Virus record (IMG/VR): IMGVR_UViG_3300010354_000171
Span: 1-43,776 of that record
Origin: a virus
Direction: 5' to 3' (one strand)
DNA length: 43,776 nucleotides
The translations under genes and the position numbers were made by a program. The notes under the pieces were generated by a model. The model was not told the DNA's origin, made no database searches, and saw only the letters and a list, made by a program, of their open reading frames with translations. Positions 1-8,287 of the stretch are shown here, piece by piece (the first letter of the stretch is position 1; every line of letters begins with the position of its first letter).

Positions 1-663
1 GCTGATACTTTACGTGAAATCGCTAGCACCTACGAGCGTGAAATGCAAATTACTAAGGCGGTGTTGGATCAGGCAGAAGCAGACGCTCCTAAGAGCGGAT
101 CCGATACTTCAGCGTTGTATACATTTACTGTTGATGAAAATTTACAACCAGCCATTGTTACGGTTGATCTTGAGGACTTAGATGCCAGTATTCAGACTCA
201 GGCAACTGACGAAAATGGCAACCTTTTATTTGACGGCAACGGAGATCCAATATTTGTAGGAGTCACCGCAAGTACTGCGTTTCATACTGCGCAAGAGTCT
301 GGATACGATGGTTACTTATTAGGGGACGGAATTCCTCCAAACGGCGCTCCATACACCGCAGGCATAGCATTTCCTATTAATCCTGTGTTTGGTCAATATT
401 GTCTACGTAAAGATTTTAAACCAAATCGACTTTTTAGATTTGACGGAAGAAGGTGGGTTAAAGTTGAAGACAACGTTCGTACTACAATGAGCAAACTAGG
501 AACTAGCGATACTGGTACAGGAGATCGTTACGAAGGAAAGAACGTGCTTGATACTCAACTTAGTGGCTTTGTAAACAACACAAAGACTGCAAAAATTAAT
601 AATAAACAAGTCAAAGAACGTCAAAGTCTTAGCAAAGCTCTTAGACCGGAGGCAGATGAATAA
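1..663 (+). CDS. Virion structural protein, probably gp14-like neck protein (5' partial)
   Basis: The frame is open from base 1, so the gene starts outside the window; 220 residues are visible and the ATG at 43 is probably internal. The visible part is acidic and soluble, then has a conserved-looking segment (FGQYCLRKDF, RLFRFDGRRWVKVEDNVR) and a polar tail ending ERQSLSKALRPEADE. I associate this tail style with neck or head-completion proteins of marine T4-like phages. It abuts gp15 through a TAATG junction, and T4 has gp14 directly before gp15, so a neck role is inferred mainly from position. No signal peptide or membrane segment is seen. Another virion structural role is possible. Confidence 0.5.
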   Translation, partial: ADTLREIASTYEREMQITKAVLDQAEADAPKSGSDTSALYTFTVDENLQPAIVTVDLEDLDASIQTQATDENGNLLFDGNGDPIFVGVTASTAFHTAQESGYDGYLLGDGIPPNGAPYTAGIAFPINPVFGQYCLRKDFKPNRLFRFDGRRWVKVEDNVRTTMSKLGTSDTGTGDRYEGKNVLDTQLSGFVNNTKTAKINNKQVKERQSLSKALRPEADE

Positions 664-2159
664 TGGATTATTTTTATGACGGTCAAATAAGACGTTACCT
701 TACACAGTTCATGCGCTGTTTTATAGGATTCAAATATAAAACAGGAGGAGATACTCCCGAAGAACGCCAAGTTCCGGTTATGTACGGAGACCTTACTAGA
801 CAAGCCGCAGCTATTATTAAAGATAATAGTGAAAATAAATTATTAACCGTACCTAAAATAGCCTGTTATATTACTGCTTTAGAACAAGATCAAGCTAGAC
901 AGGGAGATTATAGTTTTGTTGGAAAACTTAATTTACGCGAACGTTCTTACGAATTAAATGAAGACGGTGATAAAGTTTACAAAGATTATCAAGGTGGCGG
1001 CTATACTATAGAAAGACTGATGCCAGTACCTTACAAGTTAAGGTTTAAGGCAGATATATGGACTTCAAGCACGGATCAAAAACTTCAGTTATTAGAACAA
1101 ATACTAATAATGTTTACGCCTAGTCTAGAAATACAAACTACAGATAACTATGTTGACTGGACTAGTTTAAGTATAGTACAACTAACGTCGGTAAATTGGA
1201 GTTCAAGAACTATACCGCAGGGATCTGAAAGTGAAATTGATATTGCAACCTTAGAATTTGAAACACCCATATACCTAACAGCGCCGGCTAAAGTCAAAAA
1301 ATTAGGAATAGTAAAAAATATTGTTATGAATATTTTTGGTGAGACTGGTCAACTACTAGATTTAGATAATTTGATCTATGATGATACCACGAGCCATGCT
1401 GATACTACACAATCAACTACTACTTTACGAATTCAAAAAGGCGGATTCAAAGTGCTATTGTTACGTAATAACACCACAGGTATGTACGATTGTACTATTC
1501 TAGATCCTACTCAGGCCATTTCTTCTTTAGGCCTACCACCTCCTACTAAATCCTACTCTACAAAAGTTGATTGGAACAAAGTTTTAGAAATGTATGGCGG
1601 ATATACTGAAACAAGCAGAATTCATTTTTTACAACCAAATGGTTATGAAGTGGTAGGAACGTTTGCAGTTAACGAATTTGACCCAAATTATCTAGTAGTT
1701 GATCTTGATCCAGATACAGTCCCTACAAATAGTCTTGGTGCTATATCTGCCATTATAGATCCTTATAAGTTTTCTCCAATAAAGAAATTTGGTTCTATAG
1801 CTAATATACCTACCGGAACAAGGTATCTTATGTTAGAAGATGTGAACACTAGTCCAAATGTTGGTCAATTTTTAGAATCTAATAAGTGGAGTAACGATAA
1901 TTCTTCGTATAACGCTTATGATGGACCAGATGCCTGGAAAGATCTTGCCGGAAACGATCTAGTAATTAAGGCTAATACTATTATAGAGTGGAATGGATCA
2001 ACTTGGCAAAAAGTTTTTGATCCAGAAATAGTCGCTACTACTCAATATGTAAGCAATTTAACCACAGGCATACAATACAAATGGGACGGCACACAATGGT
2101 TGCGTTCATTTGAGGGCGAGTATTCAGAAGGTTATTGGCGATTTGATTTAGATGCATAA
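663..2159 (+). CDS. gp15: gp15-like tail sheath stabilizer and completion protein, with C-terminal extension
   Basis: Residues 1 to about 215 match the T4 gp15 pattern: an MxYFYxxxxRRY start, a VPVMYGDLTRQ strand, a central YKLRFKADIWTSS beta segment, and a LLEQILIMFTPSLEI helix-strand unit. In T4, gp15 forms the hexameric ring that caps the tail tube and sheath and joins tail to neck. Length is 498 aa against roughly 270 in T4. The extra C-terminal part (about 225-498) ends in two aromatic units, IIEWNGSTWQKVF and YKWDGTQWLRSF, resembling small fibre-type W modules. The ATG at 663 overlaps the previous stop (TAATG) and has GGAGG at 648-652, which fixes the start. The role of the extension is unknown. 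Confidence 0.82.
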   Translation: MDYFYDGQIRRYLTQFMRCFIGFKYKTGGDTPEERQVPVMYGDLTRQAAAIIKDNSENKLLTVPKIACYITALEQDQARQGDYSFVGKLNLRERSYELNEDGDKVYKDYQGGGYTIERLMPVPYKLRFKADIWTSSTDQKLQLLEQILIMFTPSLEIQTTDNYVDWTSLSIVQLTSVNWSSRTIPQGSESEIDIATLEFETPIYLTAPAKVKKLGIVKNIVMNIFGETGQLLDLDNLIYDDTTSHADTTQSTTTLRIQKGGFKVLLLRNNTTGMYDCTILDPTQAISSLGLPPPTKSYSTKVDWNKVLEMYGGYTETSRIHFLQPNGYEVVGTFAVNEFDPNYLVVDLDPDTVPTNSLGAISAIIDPYKFSPIKKFGSIANIPTGTRYLMLEDVNTSPNVGQFLESNKWSNDNSSYNAYDGPDAWKDLAGNDLVIKANTIIEWNGSTWQKVFDPEIVATTQYVSNLTTGIQYKWDGTQWLRSFEGEYSEGYWRFDLDA

Positions 2160-2167
2160 GTAATGGC

Positions 2168-2551
2168 ATGCAGCAGCGTGCCGGCTTACTTTTTTTATCT
2201 AAAAATACTGGACGTTTATTACTGATTCACGAAGATCAGAAATGGACTATACCCACGTTTGTGAGAAAAAATTCAGTATTGGAAGATGCTAAGGGGTTAT
2301 TGGATCAGTTTGCTCAAGGAAAAATTTTACCTATAGAGCTTTATCTAAGTTACGATAAAGGATTTGAATACGGAACTTATGTTTGTTTAGTCGCCGATGA
2401 ATTTTTAGTGTTAGCTGTAAAAACTCTAGCGTGGTGTGATCTTAATGATCTGCCAAAAAATTTACACGGAGGCCTCAAACAAACTCTACATAATAATGTA
2501 GTCAAAACTAAGTTAGCTACAATTTTAGAATTGGCTAATTCTATAAATTAA
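2168..2551 (+). CDS. Nudix-fold-like protein, probably catalytically inactive
   Basis: A 127 aa protein whose beginning (AGLLFLSKNTGRLLLIHED, then KWTIP at 25-29) follows the Nudix (MutT) pattern of strand, basic turn, strand and WxLP. The middle (LYLSYDKGFEYGTYVCLVADEF) and an LP-containing tail near AWCDLNDLPKNLHGGLK also fit the fold. The Nudix box (GX5EX7REUXEEXGU) should lie at about residues 31-51, but there the sequence reads FVRKNSVLEDAKGLLDQFAQG, without the REUXEE metal-binding glutamates. I infer a degenerate, probably non-hydrolytic relative. Nudix genes are frequent in T4-like phages. The start is uncertain: an ATG at 2163 is in another frame, and the open frame extends slightly upstream. 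Confidence 0.6.
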   Translation: MQQRAGLLFLSKNTGRLLLIHEDQKWTIPTFVRKNSVLEDAKGLLDQFAQGKILPIELYLSYDKGFEYGTYVCLVADEFLVLAVKTLAWCDLNDLPKNLHGGLKQTLHNNVVKTKLATILELANSIN

Positions 2552-2568
2552 TATTGGGATATAGACAT

Positions 2569-2850
2569 ATGTCAGAAAAAATTAGACAATCAAAAGCTTT
2601 TCAAAATGATTTAATTAGATACAACACCGTTATAAATCAACTTCCAGACGGTAATGAAAAAAACGAGTTGACTAGATTGCTATCAAATTTAATTTATGAA
2701 GTAAAAAAGTTAGATGATTTGCATAGCGAACTTATCTATAATAAACAAATGCCGTCGATGGGTAAAGAGTTTAGAGACAAAATAACTAACACACGAAAAC
2801 TGTTAGAAAGTAAAATCAAAGAAGTGCAACACTTAATAAAAAATAATTAA
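2569..2850 (+). CDS. Small helical protein of unknown function
   Basis: A 93 aa, highly charged, almost entirely helical protein with heptad-like spacing (LTRLLSNLIYEVKKLDDLHSEL and LLESKIKEVQHLIKN), suggesting a coiled coil or helical bundle. I choose the ATG at 2569 over an in-frame TTG at 2554. It is the last gene of the left plus-strand block. Its TAA at 2848-2850 overlaps the stop of the convergent oxygenase gene at 2847-2849. A near-consensus late box TATAAATT at 2542-2549 lies just upstream. I do not recognise a family. Confidence 0.6.
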   Translation: MSEKIRQSKAFQNDLIRYNTVINQLPDGNEKNELTRLLSNLIYEVKKLDDLHSELIYNKQMPSMGKEFRDKITNTRKLLESKIKEVQHLIKNN

Positions 2851-3467
2851 GAAAATAAACTTTTAAATTTAAAATTATCTCTGTGAGTAAAATTAATTAA
2901 GTTAGTTGATAAAACTATTCTTTGATCACGGCTTAAATTTGGTTGAGACCTATGCATTAACCACCCAGGGAAAAAAACTACATCATCTTGTTTGACCTTT
3001 ACAGGAAAATATTCTTGTAAATTTTTATTATACTCGTGTAAACTTTTTATCTCGTAATGAGGATCTTTAAATTCAGTGAACCCGGAGTTATCCGGTAATT
3101 GAATATAGGCTACACAACTTATGGCACTAAATCCGTGGTTATGATATAATGTTTCTCCAAGATGATCATGTTTGTTAATCCAGCTGTTTCCTATATAAAA
3201 ATTTTCAGGATCTTTTAAATTCCAAATTTTTAATATATGTTCACTGGTGTTTTGTAACCACTCAAAAAAATCTTTGAAGACTTCATGCTTATGAGGTGCA
3301 TTTATTTGATCAGCGACTGAACTTTTGGCAGCACCTTTCTCTAGATAACTGTTAGACTCACCTGCTAGGTTTAATATAAGTTTTGAAGTTTCTATATGTT
3401 CAGCAGTAAAATGAAAACTGTCCTTAAAAATTAACGGTGGATACGCATGTACAATTTCTACGGTCAT
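2847..3467 (-). CDS. 2OG-Fe(II) oxygenase-like protein (TIGR02466 / 2OG-FeII_Oxy_5 type)
   Basis: A 206 aa protein with the family pattern NSWINKHDHLGETLYHNH, SCVAYIQLPDNSGFTEFKDP, VVFFPGWLMHRSQPNLSRDQRIVLSTNL. Likely iron ligands are the H109-N-H111 pair and H172; R183 is placed to bind the 2OG carboxylate. The usual HxD/E acid is not visible. It is a close paralogue of the protein at 15739-16338, sharing LEKGAA at residues 43-48, NSWINKHD and the HNH and QPNLS-type segments. The start ATG overlaps the preceding minus-strand stop by 4 nt, so the two genes are probably co-translated. Substrate unknown. Confidence 0.75.
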   Translation of the reverse strand: MTVEIVHAYPPLIFKDSFHFTAEHIETSKLILNLAGESNSYLEKGAAKSSVADQINAPHKHEVFKDFFEWLQNTSEHILKIWNLKDPENFYIGNSWINKHDHLGETLYHNHGFSAISCVAYIQLPDNSGFTEFKDPHYEIKSLHEYNKNLQEYFPVKVKQDDVVFFPGWLMHRSQPNLSRDQRIVLSTNLINFTHRDNFKFKSLFS

Positions 3468-4048
3468 ATTTTTAAAGTTGTAAAAGGTAAACTGTTGAGC
3501 TGTCCAGAAACGAATGTGTTAAATGACAGAGTAATTCTAGAAAAATCACTTGTATTTTTTTCTACCAAATGCTCTAAGCTAGAAGGAAACAAAATGATAT
3601 CATTAACTTTAGGAACATAGGACCATTGCTTACTATTAAACAAATTTGCTTGCGAAATTTCAAGTTCAATTGTATCGTAAGTGCCTGTAATAAAAGTTAA
3701 AGCTCCAGAATTTTCCTGATTAGATAGACAAACTACACCTGATATAATACTATTTGGATGCCAGTGTCTATGGTGAAACTGTCCTGGTTCAGTTTTATTC
3801 AACCACGATTCTGTTATGTAAATATTGGTCTGTTCTTTGACTTGTAAAATGCCGTGAAAGTAATCCATTAAACAATCTTGGATTTTATTTGTTGTTTCTT
3901 TAGAGGCTACATCGGTTAGAATGTTCTTACTTTTACTGGTAAAATTGCCGTAATTAGCTATCCATTCGACTGATGATAGGTCAAAATCTAAACGGTCTAA
4001 ATTATGAACAAATACGGGTTTTGAAAAAAGAGGAATTATTTCTGACAT
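3464..4048 (-). CDS. 2OG-Fe(II) oxygenase-like protein (TIGR02466 type)
   Basis: A 194 aa protein. I use the ATG at 4046-4048 (MSEIIPLFSKPVFVHN) because the family normally starts a few residues before an 'xFPTPVF'-like strand. A longer reading from 4123 would run into the divergent gene. Motifs: SWLNKTEPGQFHHRHWHPN (histidines near 92-97), SGVVCLSNQENSGALTF, IILFPSSLEHLVEKN with H160, and R171 in SRITLSFNT. It is the first gene of the short minus pair and is divergent from the oxygenase at 4106. Family-typical length; substrate unknown. Confidence 0.72.
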   Translation of the reverse strand: MSEIIPLFSKPVFVHNLDRLDFDLSSVEWIANYGNFTSKSKNILTDVASKETTNKIQDCLMDYFHGILQVKEQTNIYITESWLNKTEPGQFHHRHWHPNSIISGVVCLSNQENSGALTFITGTYDTIELEISQANLFNSKQWSYVPKVNDIILFPSSLEHLVEKNTSDFSRITLSFNTFVSGQLNSLPFTTLKI

Positions 4049-4105
4049 TTTTTGAGCAAGGCCTTGTTTTCTTATATATACAAAACTAAAGGTCTGTAAA
4101 AAATT
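4049..4105. promoter_or_regulatory. Divergent intergenic region with a probable bidirectional promoter
   Basis: This 57-base AT-rich gap separates two oxygenase operons pointing away from each other, so a promoter for each strand is expected here or just inside the genes. The centre reads TTATATATAC, which is close to TATA-rich on both strands but is not a clean TATAAATA late box. An AAAGG at 4088-4092 could be a weak ribosome site for the plus gene, although it is 13 nt from the ATG. Confidence 0.35.
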
Positions 4106-4675
4106 ATGAATATAGAAAGCCACATTGCCGTCTGGGACGATATAATTGATGCCGATGAATGTAATAACATCATAGGTAGATATGTTGCATTAGAATCTCA
4201 AAACTTATCTTTTTCTAGGTTTGAATCTCCTAGGCACGCTAAAGAAGATCGTGCAGTATTTGTTTTATCAGACGACTCTCTAAGAGTCACTCCGGATCTA
4301 TCTGTTCTGCATCCATTTTTAAGAAAATTTTGGGTATGTTGGGATTCTTATCTTAAAGTTTATAGTGTTTTAGGAGAAACAGGGAAGCATTATCTACGTT
4401 CGATGAAAATACAAAAAACTTTGCCTTCACAAGGATATCATGTTTGGCATTTTGAATCAGATGGGATTGAACGATGTTCCAGGATAGCAGCATGGACACT
4501 TTATTTAAATACTGTGGAAGAAGGTGGAGAAACAGAATTTTTATTACAGAGTAAACGAGTCTCTGCAAAAACAGGCCGTTTGGTAATTTGGCCGGCCACT
4601 TATACGCATGTACATAGAGGTAATCCGCCACTTAGCGGAGAAAAATTTATTTTGACCGGTTGGGTAGAATGGTAA
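4106..4675 (+). CDS. Prolyl-4-hydroxylase-type 2OG-Fe(II) oxygenase
   Basis: A 189 aa protein with a P4H-like double-stranded beta-helix core: YHVWHFESDG (likely iron ligands H115 and E117 as HxE), AAWTLYLNTVEEGGETEF, GRLVIWPATYTHVHRGNPP (H168 or H170), then SGEKFILTGWVEW, with K180 as the likely 2OG anchor. P4H-family enzymes hydroxylate protein side chains or small molecules. The protein is soluble, with no signal peptide. It opens the plus operon, and its stop overlaps the next start as TAATG. Of the oxygenases here it has one of the most complete P4H patterns, so activity is plausible; the substrate is not known. Confidence 0.78.
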   Translation: MNIESHIAVWDDIIDADECNNIIGRYVALESQNLSFSRFESPRHAKEDRAVFVLSDDSLRVTPDLSVLHPFLRKFWVCWDSYLKVYSVLGETGKHYLRSMKIQKTLPSQGYHVWHFESDGIERCSRIAAWTLYLNTVEEGGETEFLLQSKRVSAKTGRLVIWPATYTHVHRGNPPLSGEKFILTGWVEW

Positions 4676-5283
4676 TGAATACCAGGGATATTTTTCCTAC
4701 TCAAATCTTTACATTTCAAAACAATCATATAGACAATCAAGAATTAATATCTAATATAGATTCTTTAGAATGTCCTCAAGTAAAACATAGCGGTGTCATC
4801 AGTATTTTACACGATGCAAAGAGAGACGCAAAATTTGTTGGTCTATTTAATTGGTTTAATGATTGTTTAGAAAAGGTAAAGAATAACTTGTTGTATGACT
4901 GCGAATCTTTTCAGATTACAAACAGTTGGATTAATATTTGTTTGCCGCAGTCTGGCATGGCATTAAATTTTCATAGGCACTCGTTGAGTTTTTACAGCGG
5001 TATCTATTATTTTACAGAAGGTGCTTCTACAGTTTTTGAAGATCCTGTATTGCATAGAACACAGGCTCAGATTGAAGTTTTGAGATCAAACTATCAACCT
5101 ACATTCATTGAACCAGCTGAACCAGGAAAGTTATGTTTATTTCCTAGTTGGCTTTATCACGGAACACAAGCTCATTGGGATAATCATCGTAGAGTAATTA
5201 TGAGTTTTAATACATTGCCGTCCGGCAAAATAAATTATAATACAGCTACAGATTCAAAGGCTAGGATAACTGTGAATGATTAA
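4675..5283 (+). CDS. 2OG-Fe(II) oxygenase-like protein (TIGR02466 type)
   Basis: A 202 aa protein. I take the ATG at 4675 in the TAATG junction rather than the in-frame TTG at 4660, because MNTRDIFPTQIFTF is the typical family start. Motifs: ITNSWINICLPQSGMALNFHRH (H100, H102), YSGIYYFTEGASTVFEDP, LCLFPSWLYHGTQ (H162), and RRVIMSFNT (arginines at 172-173). As in its relatives, the second position of the pair is His rather than Asp. It overlaps the downstream halogenase by 8 nt (ATGATTAA), implying coupled translation with that enzyme. Confidence 0.74.
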   Translation: MNTRDIFPTQIFTFQNNHIDNQELISNIDSLECPQVKHSGVISILHDAKRDAKFVGLFNWFNDCLEKVKNNLLYDCESFQITNSWINICLPQSGMALNFHRHSLSFYSGIYYFTEGASTVFEDPVLHRTQAQIEVLRSNYQPTFIEPAEPGKLCLFPSWLYHGTQAHWDNHRRVIMSFNTLPSGKINYNTATDSKARITVND

Positions 5284-6736
5284 AAATTTATGTATTTTAG
5301 GTGGCGGGAACGCTGGTTTAATTTCTGCATTGATGCTACGGGCATGTTTTTCTAATATAAAAATCACTGTTATCAAATCAGATAAGTTTTCTACAATAGG
5401 AGTTGGTGAAGGTTCAAACGAACACTGGGCGGATTTTACGAAAATAACAAATATCACTGTAGATGATATTGTTAAGAATGCAGGAGCTACATTTAAACAT
5501 GGAATCAAATTTTTAAATTGGCGCAATGGTGACGACTGCTATTATCATAGTCTACCAGAGTGGTATGTTTCTCAGGATACTTATACCGGACTGCCTTTCA
5601 CATTAATGTACCTTGTTGCCAATAATGTAGATCCCAATCAGATAGTTTTTGATCTTGCACTACAGGGTAAAATAGCTGCACCGCTGGGCGCGGATGTTGG
5701 ACAATTTCATTTCAATACATTCAAACTTAACTCTTTTTTAGAGTCTTTGTGCATCAATAGACAAATTGAAGTAATCGAAGACACAATTGTTGATGTTCAA
5801 TTAGATGATAAAGGTTTTGTTTCCAACCTTTGCGGAGAAAAGACAAAATATTATTTTGATTTCTTTGTTGACACATCTGGATTTTCTAGAGTTATACATA
5901 AAAAACTAGATTGTAAATGGATATCTTACCAAGAATACTTACCTACCAATTCAGCTATAGCTTTTCCTAGTCCCTTAGATGGACCTATACCCACTTTCAC
6001 AGATGCCGTGGCAAGAAAATGCGGTTGGAGTTGGAAAGCACCTGTACAAGATAGATATGGCAATGGTTATGTCTTCAATGATTCTTTTTTAAACGCAGAT
6101 CAAGCCTGCAAAGAATTACAACCAGAGTATATTAATAATATTGAAATAGCTAAGGCACTTAAATTCAATGTTGGTAAGGTTGACAGATTTTGGATTAAAA
6201 ATTGTGTTGCAGTTGGCTTATCCGGTAGTTTTATTGAACCACTAGAAGCCAGTAATATAGGTACAACAATAGAACAAATCAAATGTTTAAGTGCTTCCTT
6301 AATATGTTGGGCTAGGGAAGATACCTATATAGCAAACAAATACAATAAAATATTTGATAGAGTGTCTGAAAATATTTTAGACTTTGTTCAATTGCATTAT
6401 GTCAGTCAGAGAGAAGATACTGAATTCTGGAGGTGGTGCAAATACGACATGCCTTTAACTGATTTTAACAAAAACACTCTATGTTATTTTAAAGACAACT
6501 TTGTAAGTTGGAATTTTTTCCATGAGAATAATTATGAGCTTTTTGACGAATTAGATTGGATACAGGTAATGCACGGCCTAGGACTATTTAATATTGAAAA
6601 AATTAAAGAAAAATACAATAATAGTTTTTTAGATTGGGCTGCTGTTACTGATAAAGAACTAAGTATGATACCAAACGAAAAAAGTTGGCAGTTTTTATCT
6701 CATGAACAAACAATAGAGTTAATTAAACAAAAATGA
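5276..6736 (+). CDS. Flavin-dependent (tryptophan-type) halogenase 1
   Basis: A 486 aa protein of the PrnA/RebH family (Trp_halogenase, PF04820). These FADH2-dependent enzymes make hypohalous acid at the flavin and pass it to a substrate through a catalytic lysine. Visible motifs: the FAD-binding GGGNAG at 9-14, GVGEGS at 42-47, the probable catalytic K74 in GATFKHGIKFLNW, WSWKAP at 251-256 (family WxWxIP, here with Ala for Ile), and EPLEAS at 321-326, where E324 matches the PrnA/RebH active-site Glu but the following Ser is Ala. It is a tandem duplicate of the next gene (shared NGYV, QFHFxTFKLN, SEFWRWCK-like segments) and overlaps it by ATGA. No flavin reductase is present in the window. 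Confidence 0.85.
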   Translation: MIKNLCILGGGNAGLISALMLRACFSNIKITVIKSDKFSTIGVGEGSNEHWADFTKITNITVDDIVKNAGATFKHGIKFLNWRNGDDCYYHSLPEWYVSQDTYTGLPFTLMYLVANNVDPNQIVFDLALQGKIAAPLGADVGQFHFNTFKLNSFLESLCINRQIEVIEDTIVDVQLDDKGFVSNLCGEKTKYYFDFFVDTSGFSRVIHKKLDCKWISYQEYLPTNSAIAFPSPLDGPIPTFTDAVARKCGWSWKAPVQDRYGNGYVFNDSFLNADQACKELQPEYINNIEIAKALKFNVGKVDRFWIKNCVAVGLSGSFIEPLEASNIGTTIEQIKCLSASLICWAREDTYIANKYNKIFDRVSENILDFVQLHYVSQREDTEFWRWCKYDMPLTDFNKNTLCYFKDNFVSWNFFHENNYELFDELDWIQVMHGLGLFNIEKIKEKYNNSFLDWAAVTDKELSMIPNEKSWQFLSHEQTIELIKQK

Positions 6737-8235
6737 CAACAACTAAATCAATTTGTATTGTAGGCGGTGGCACCAGTGGTATGATATCTGCCCTTATGCT
6801 AAGAAAAGCCTTTCCTAAAATGGATATCACAGTGATAGAATCTTCCAAAATTGGAATTATTGGGGTTGGCGAGGGGAGCACTGAACACTGGAGGTTTTTT
6901 ATAAATTATGCTGACATAAGTTTGTACGAGCTGTTTAATGAGACCGGGGCCACTTTTAAGATTGGAATTAAATTTACCAATTGGCACGGAGACAATACTC
7001 ACTACTTCCACAGTCTTTTATCTGATTACGGCGGTTTCGATAGTCATTCTGGATTACCGTATACCTGGTTGCGAATGATTGGAGAAAATTGGCCGCCCTT
7101 AAACACACTGGGTTTAGGTAGTCAAAAGTCAAGGCACTATGAACCTCTGCATGATAATATTAATCAATTTCATTTTGATACTTTTAAACTTAATCATTTT
7201 TTACATAAAAAATGTACAGAACGAAATATTAAAATTGTAGATACTGTTATTAAAGACATAGTGATGGATGAAGATGGATTTGTTAAGAGTTTACTCGATG
7301 TAGATAATCAAGTTCATTCATATGATTTTTATGTTGATTGCTCGGGGTTCAAAAGAGTAATCGCAGATAAATTAGGAGCAAAATGGGTAGATAAAACACA
7401 ATACCTACCTATGAATAGCGCCATAGCGTTTCCAACGGGCTATCTCGAAGATATTCCATCTTTTACAGAGGCAACGGCACTGAGCAGCGGATGGTCTTGG
7501 AGAATACCGACTCAAGACAGATTTGGCAACGGATATGTTTACTGCGATAACTTTATAAGCGATGAGAATGCAATAAATGAAATTTCAAATTTTTATAAAC
7601 AAAATTTTAATATTTCAAATATAGAGGTTGGTAAGAAATTTAAATTTTCTGCTGGACATGTGGATAAGTTTTGGATAAAAAATTGTGTATCTGTTGGTCT
7701 GAGTGGTATATTTGTTGAACCCCTAGAAGCAAGTAGCATTGGAACTACTATCCAACAATGCGCTAATTTTATAAGTTGTTTGCAGTATTTTGTAAAGGGA
7801 GAAGAATCAACAGCTAATCAGTACAATAAATTAATGACACAGGTATCAGATAATATAGTTGATTTTATTCAACTACATTACTTCACTGAAAGGCAAGATA
7901 GTGAATTTTGGCGTTGGTGTAAAAGTTCGATTAGCATTACTGACTTTAATAGAGAATGTTTACCGTACTTTAAAAAATGTAATGTTGATCCAAATTATTT
8001 TCGAGAACCTCTTTTGTTATTCAAATTTTTAAATTTTATGCAGGTAATGCATGGTTTAAGATTACTAGATTCAAATCATTCTTTATCTGTTTATGATTAT
8101 CATCTGAGGGATAGGTACGACGGAAAAATTGATTCCATGTTAGAATTGAATAAGGAATTAAAGGATTCTATCTCTCACAGAGATTGTATAAGCATTCTTA
8201 AATCACGGACTGCGGTAACTAGTTATCAGTTTTAA
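6733..8235 (+). CDS. Flavin-dependent (tryptophan-type) halogenase 2
   Basis: A 500 aa halogenase of the same subfamily as the preceding gene. Motifs: GGGTSG at 11-16, GVGEGS at 44-49, catalytic K76 in GATFKIGIKFTNW, an intact WSWRIP at 254-259, and EPLEAS at 329-334 with Ala after the active-site Glu. The long insert between the FAD motifs and QFHFDTFKLN differs from halogenase 1 (LGLGSQKSRHYEP region), which is where substrate-binding loops usually vary. It starts in an ATGA overlap with halogenase 1. The gene ends a few bases before a perfect late promoter, so the next gene can be transcribed separately. Confidence 0.85.
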   Translation: MTTTKSICIVGGGTSGMISALMLRKAFPKMDITVIESSKIGIIGVGEGSTEHWRFFINYADISLYELFNETGATFKIGIKFTNWHGDNTHYFHSLLSDYGGFDSHSGLPYTWLRMIGENWPPLNTLGLGSQKSRHYEPLHDNINQFHFDTFKLNHFLHKKCTERNIKIVDTVIKDIVMDEDGFVKSLLDVDNQVHSYDFYVDCSGFKRVIADKLGAKWVDKTQYLPMNSAIAFPTGYLEDIPSFTEATALSSGWSWRIPTQDRFGNGYVYCDNFISDENAINEISNFYKQNFNISNIEVGKKFKFSAGHVDKFWIKNCVSVGLSGIFVEPLEASSIGTTIQQCANFISCLQYFVKGEESTANQYNKLMTQVSDNIVDFIQLHYFTERQDSEFWRWCKSSISITDFNRECLPYFKKCNVDPNYFREPLLLFKFLNFMQVMHGLRLLDSNHSLSVYDYHLRDRYDGKIDSMLELNKELKDSISHRDCISILKSRTAVTSYQF

Positions 8236-8238
8236 AAA

Positions 8239-8246
8239 TATAAATA
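8239..8246 (+). promoter_or_regulatory. T4-type late promoter (TATAAATA)
   Basis: A perfect TATAAATA lies in the 52-base AT-rich gap between halogenases 2 and 3. In T4-like phages this is the -10 element read by RNA polymerase with the gp55 sigma factor and gp45 clamp. The expected transcript start near 8253 leaves a leader of about 35 nt before the ATG at 8288, which is preceded by AAGGA at 8280-8284. Position, spacing and downstream Shine-Dalgarno all fit a working late promoter. Confidence 0.75.
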
Positions 8247-8287
8247 CCCAATAAAAAAATAGAGCAAAAATATATCTATAAGGACAT

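Noticed and set aside
4049-4123. Longer start at 4123 for the oxygenase at 3464
   Set aside because: It would overlap the divergent gene at 4106, and the conserved family start matches the ATG at 4046-4048.
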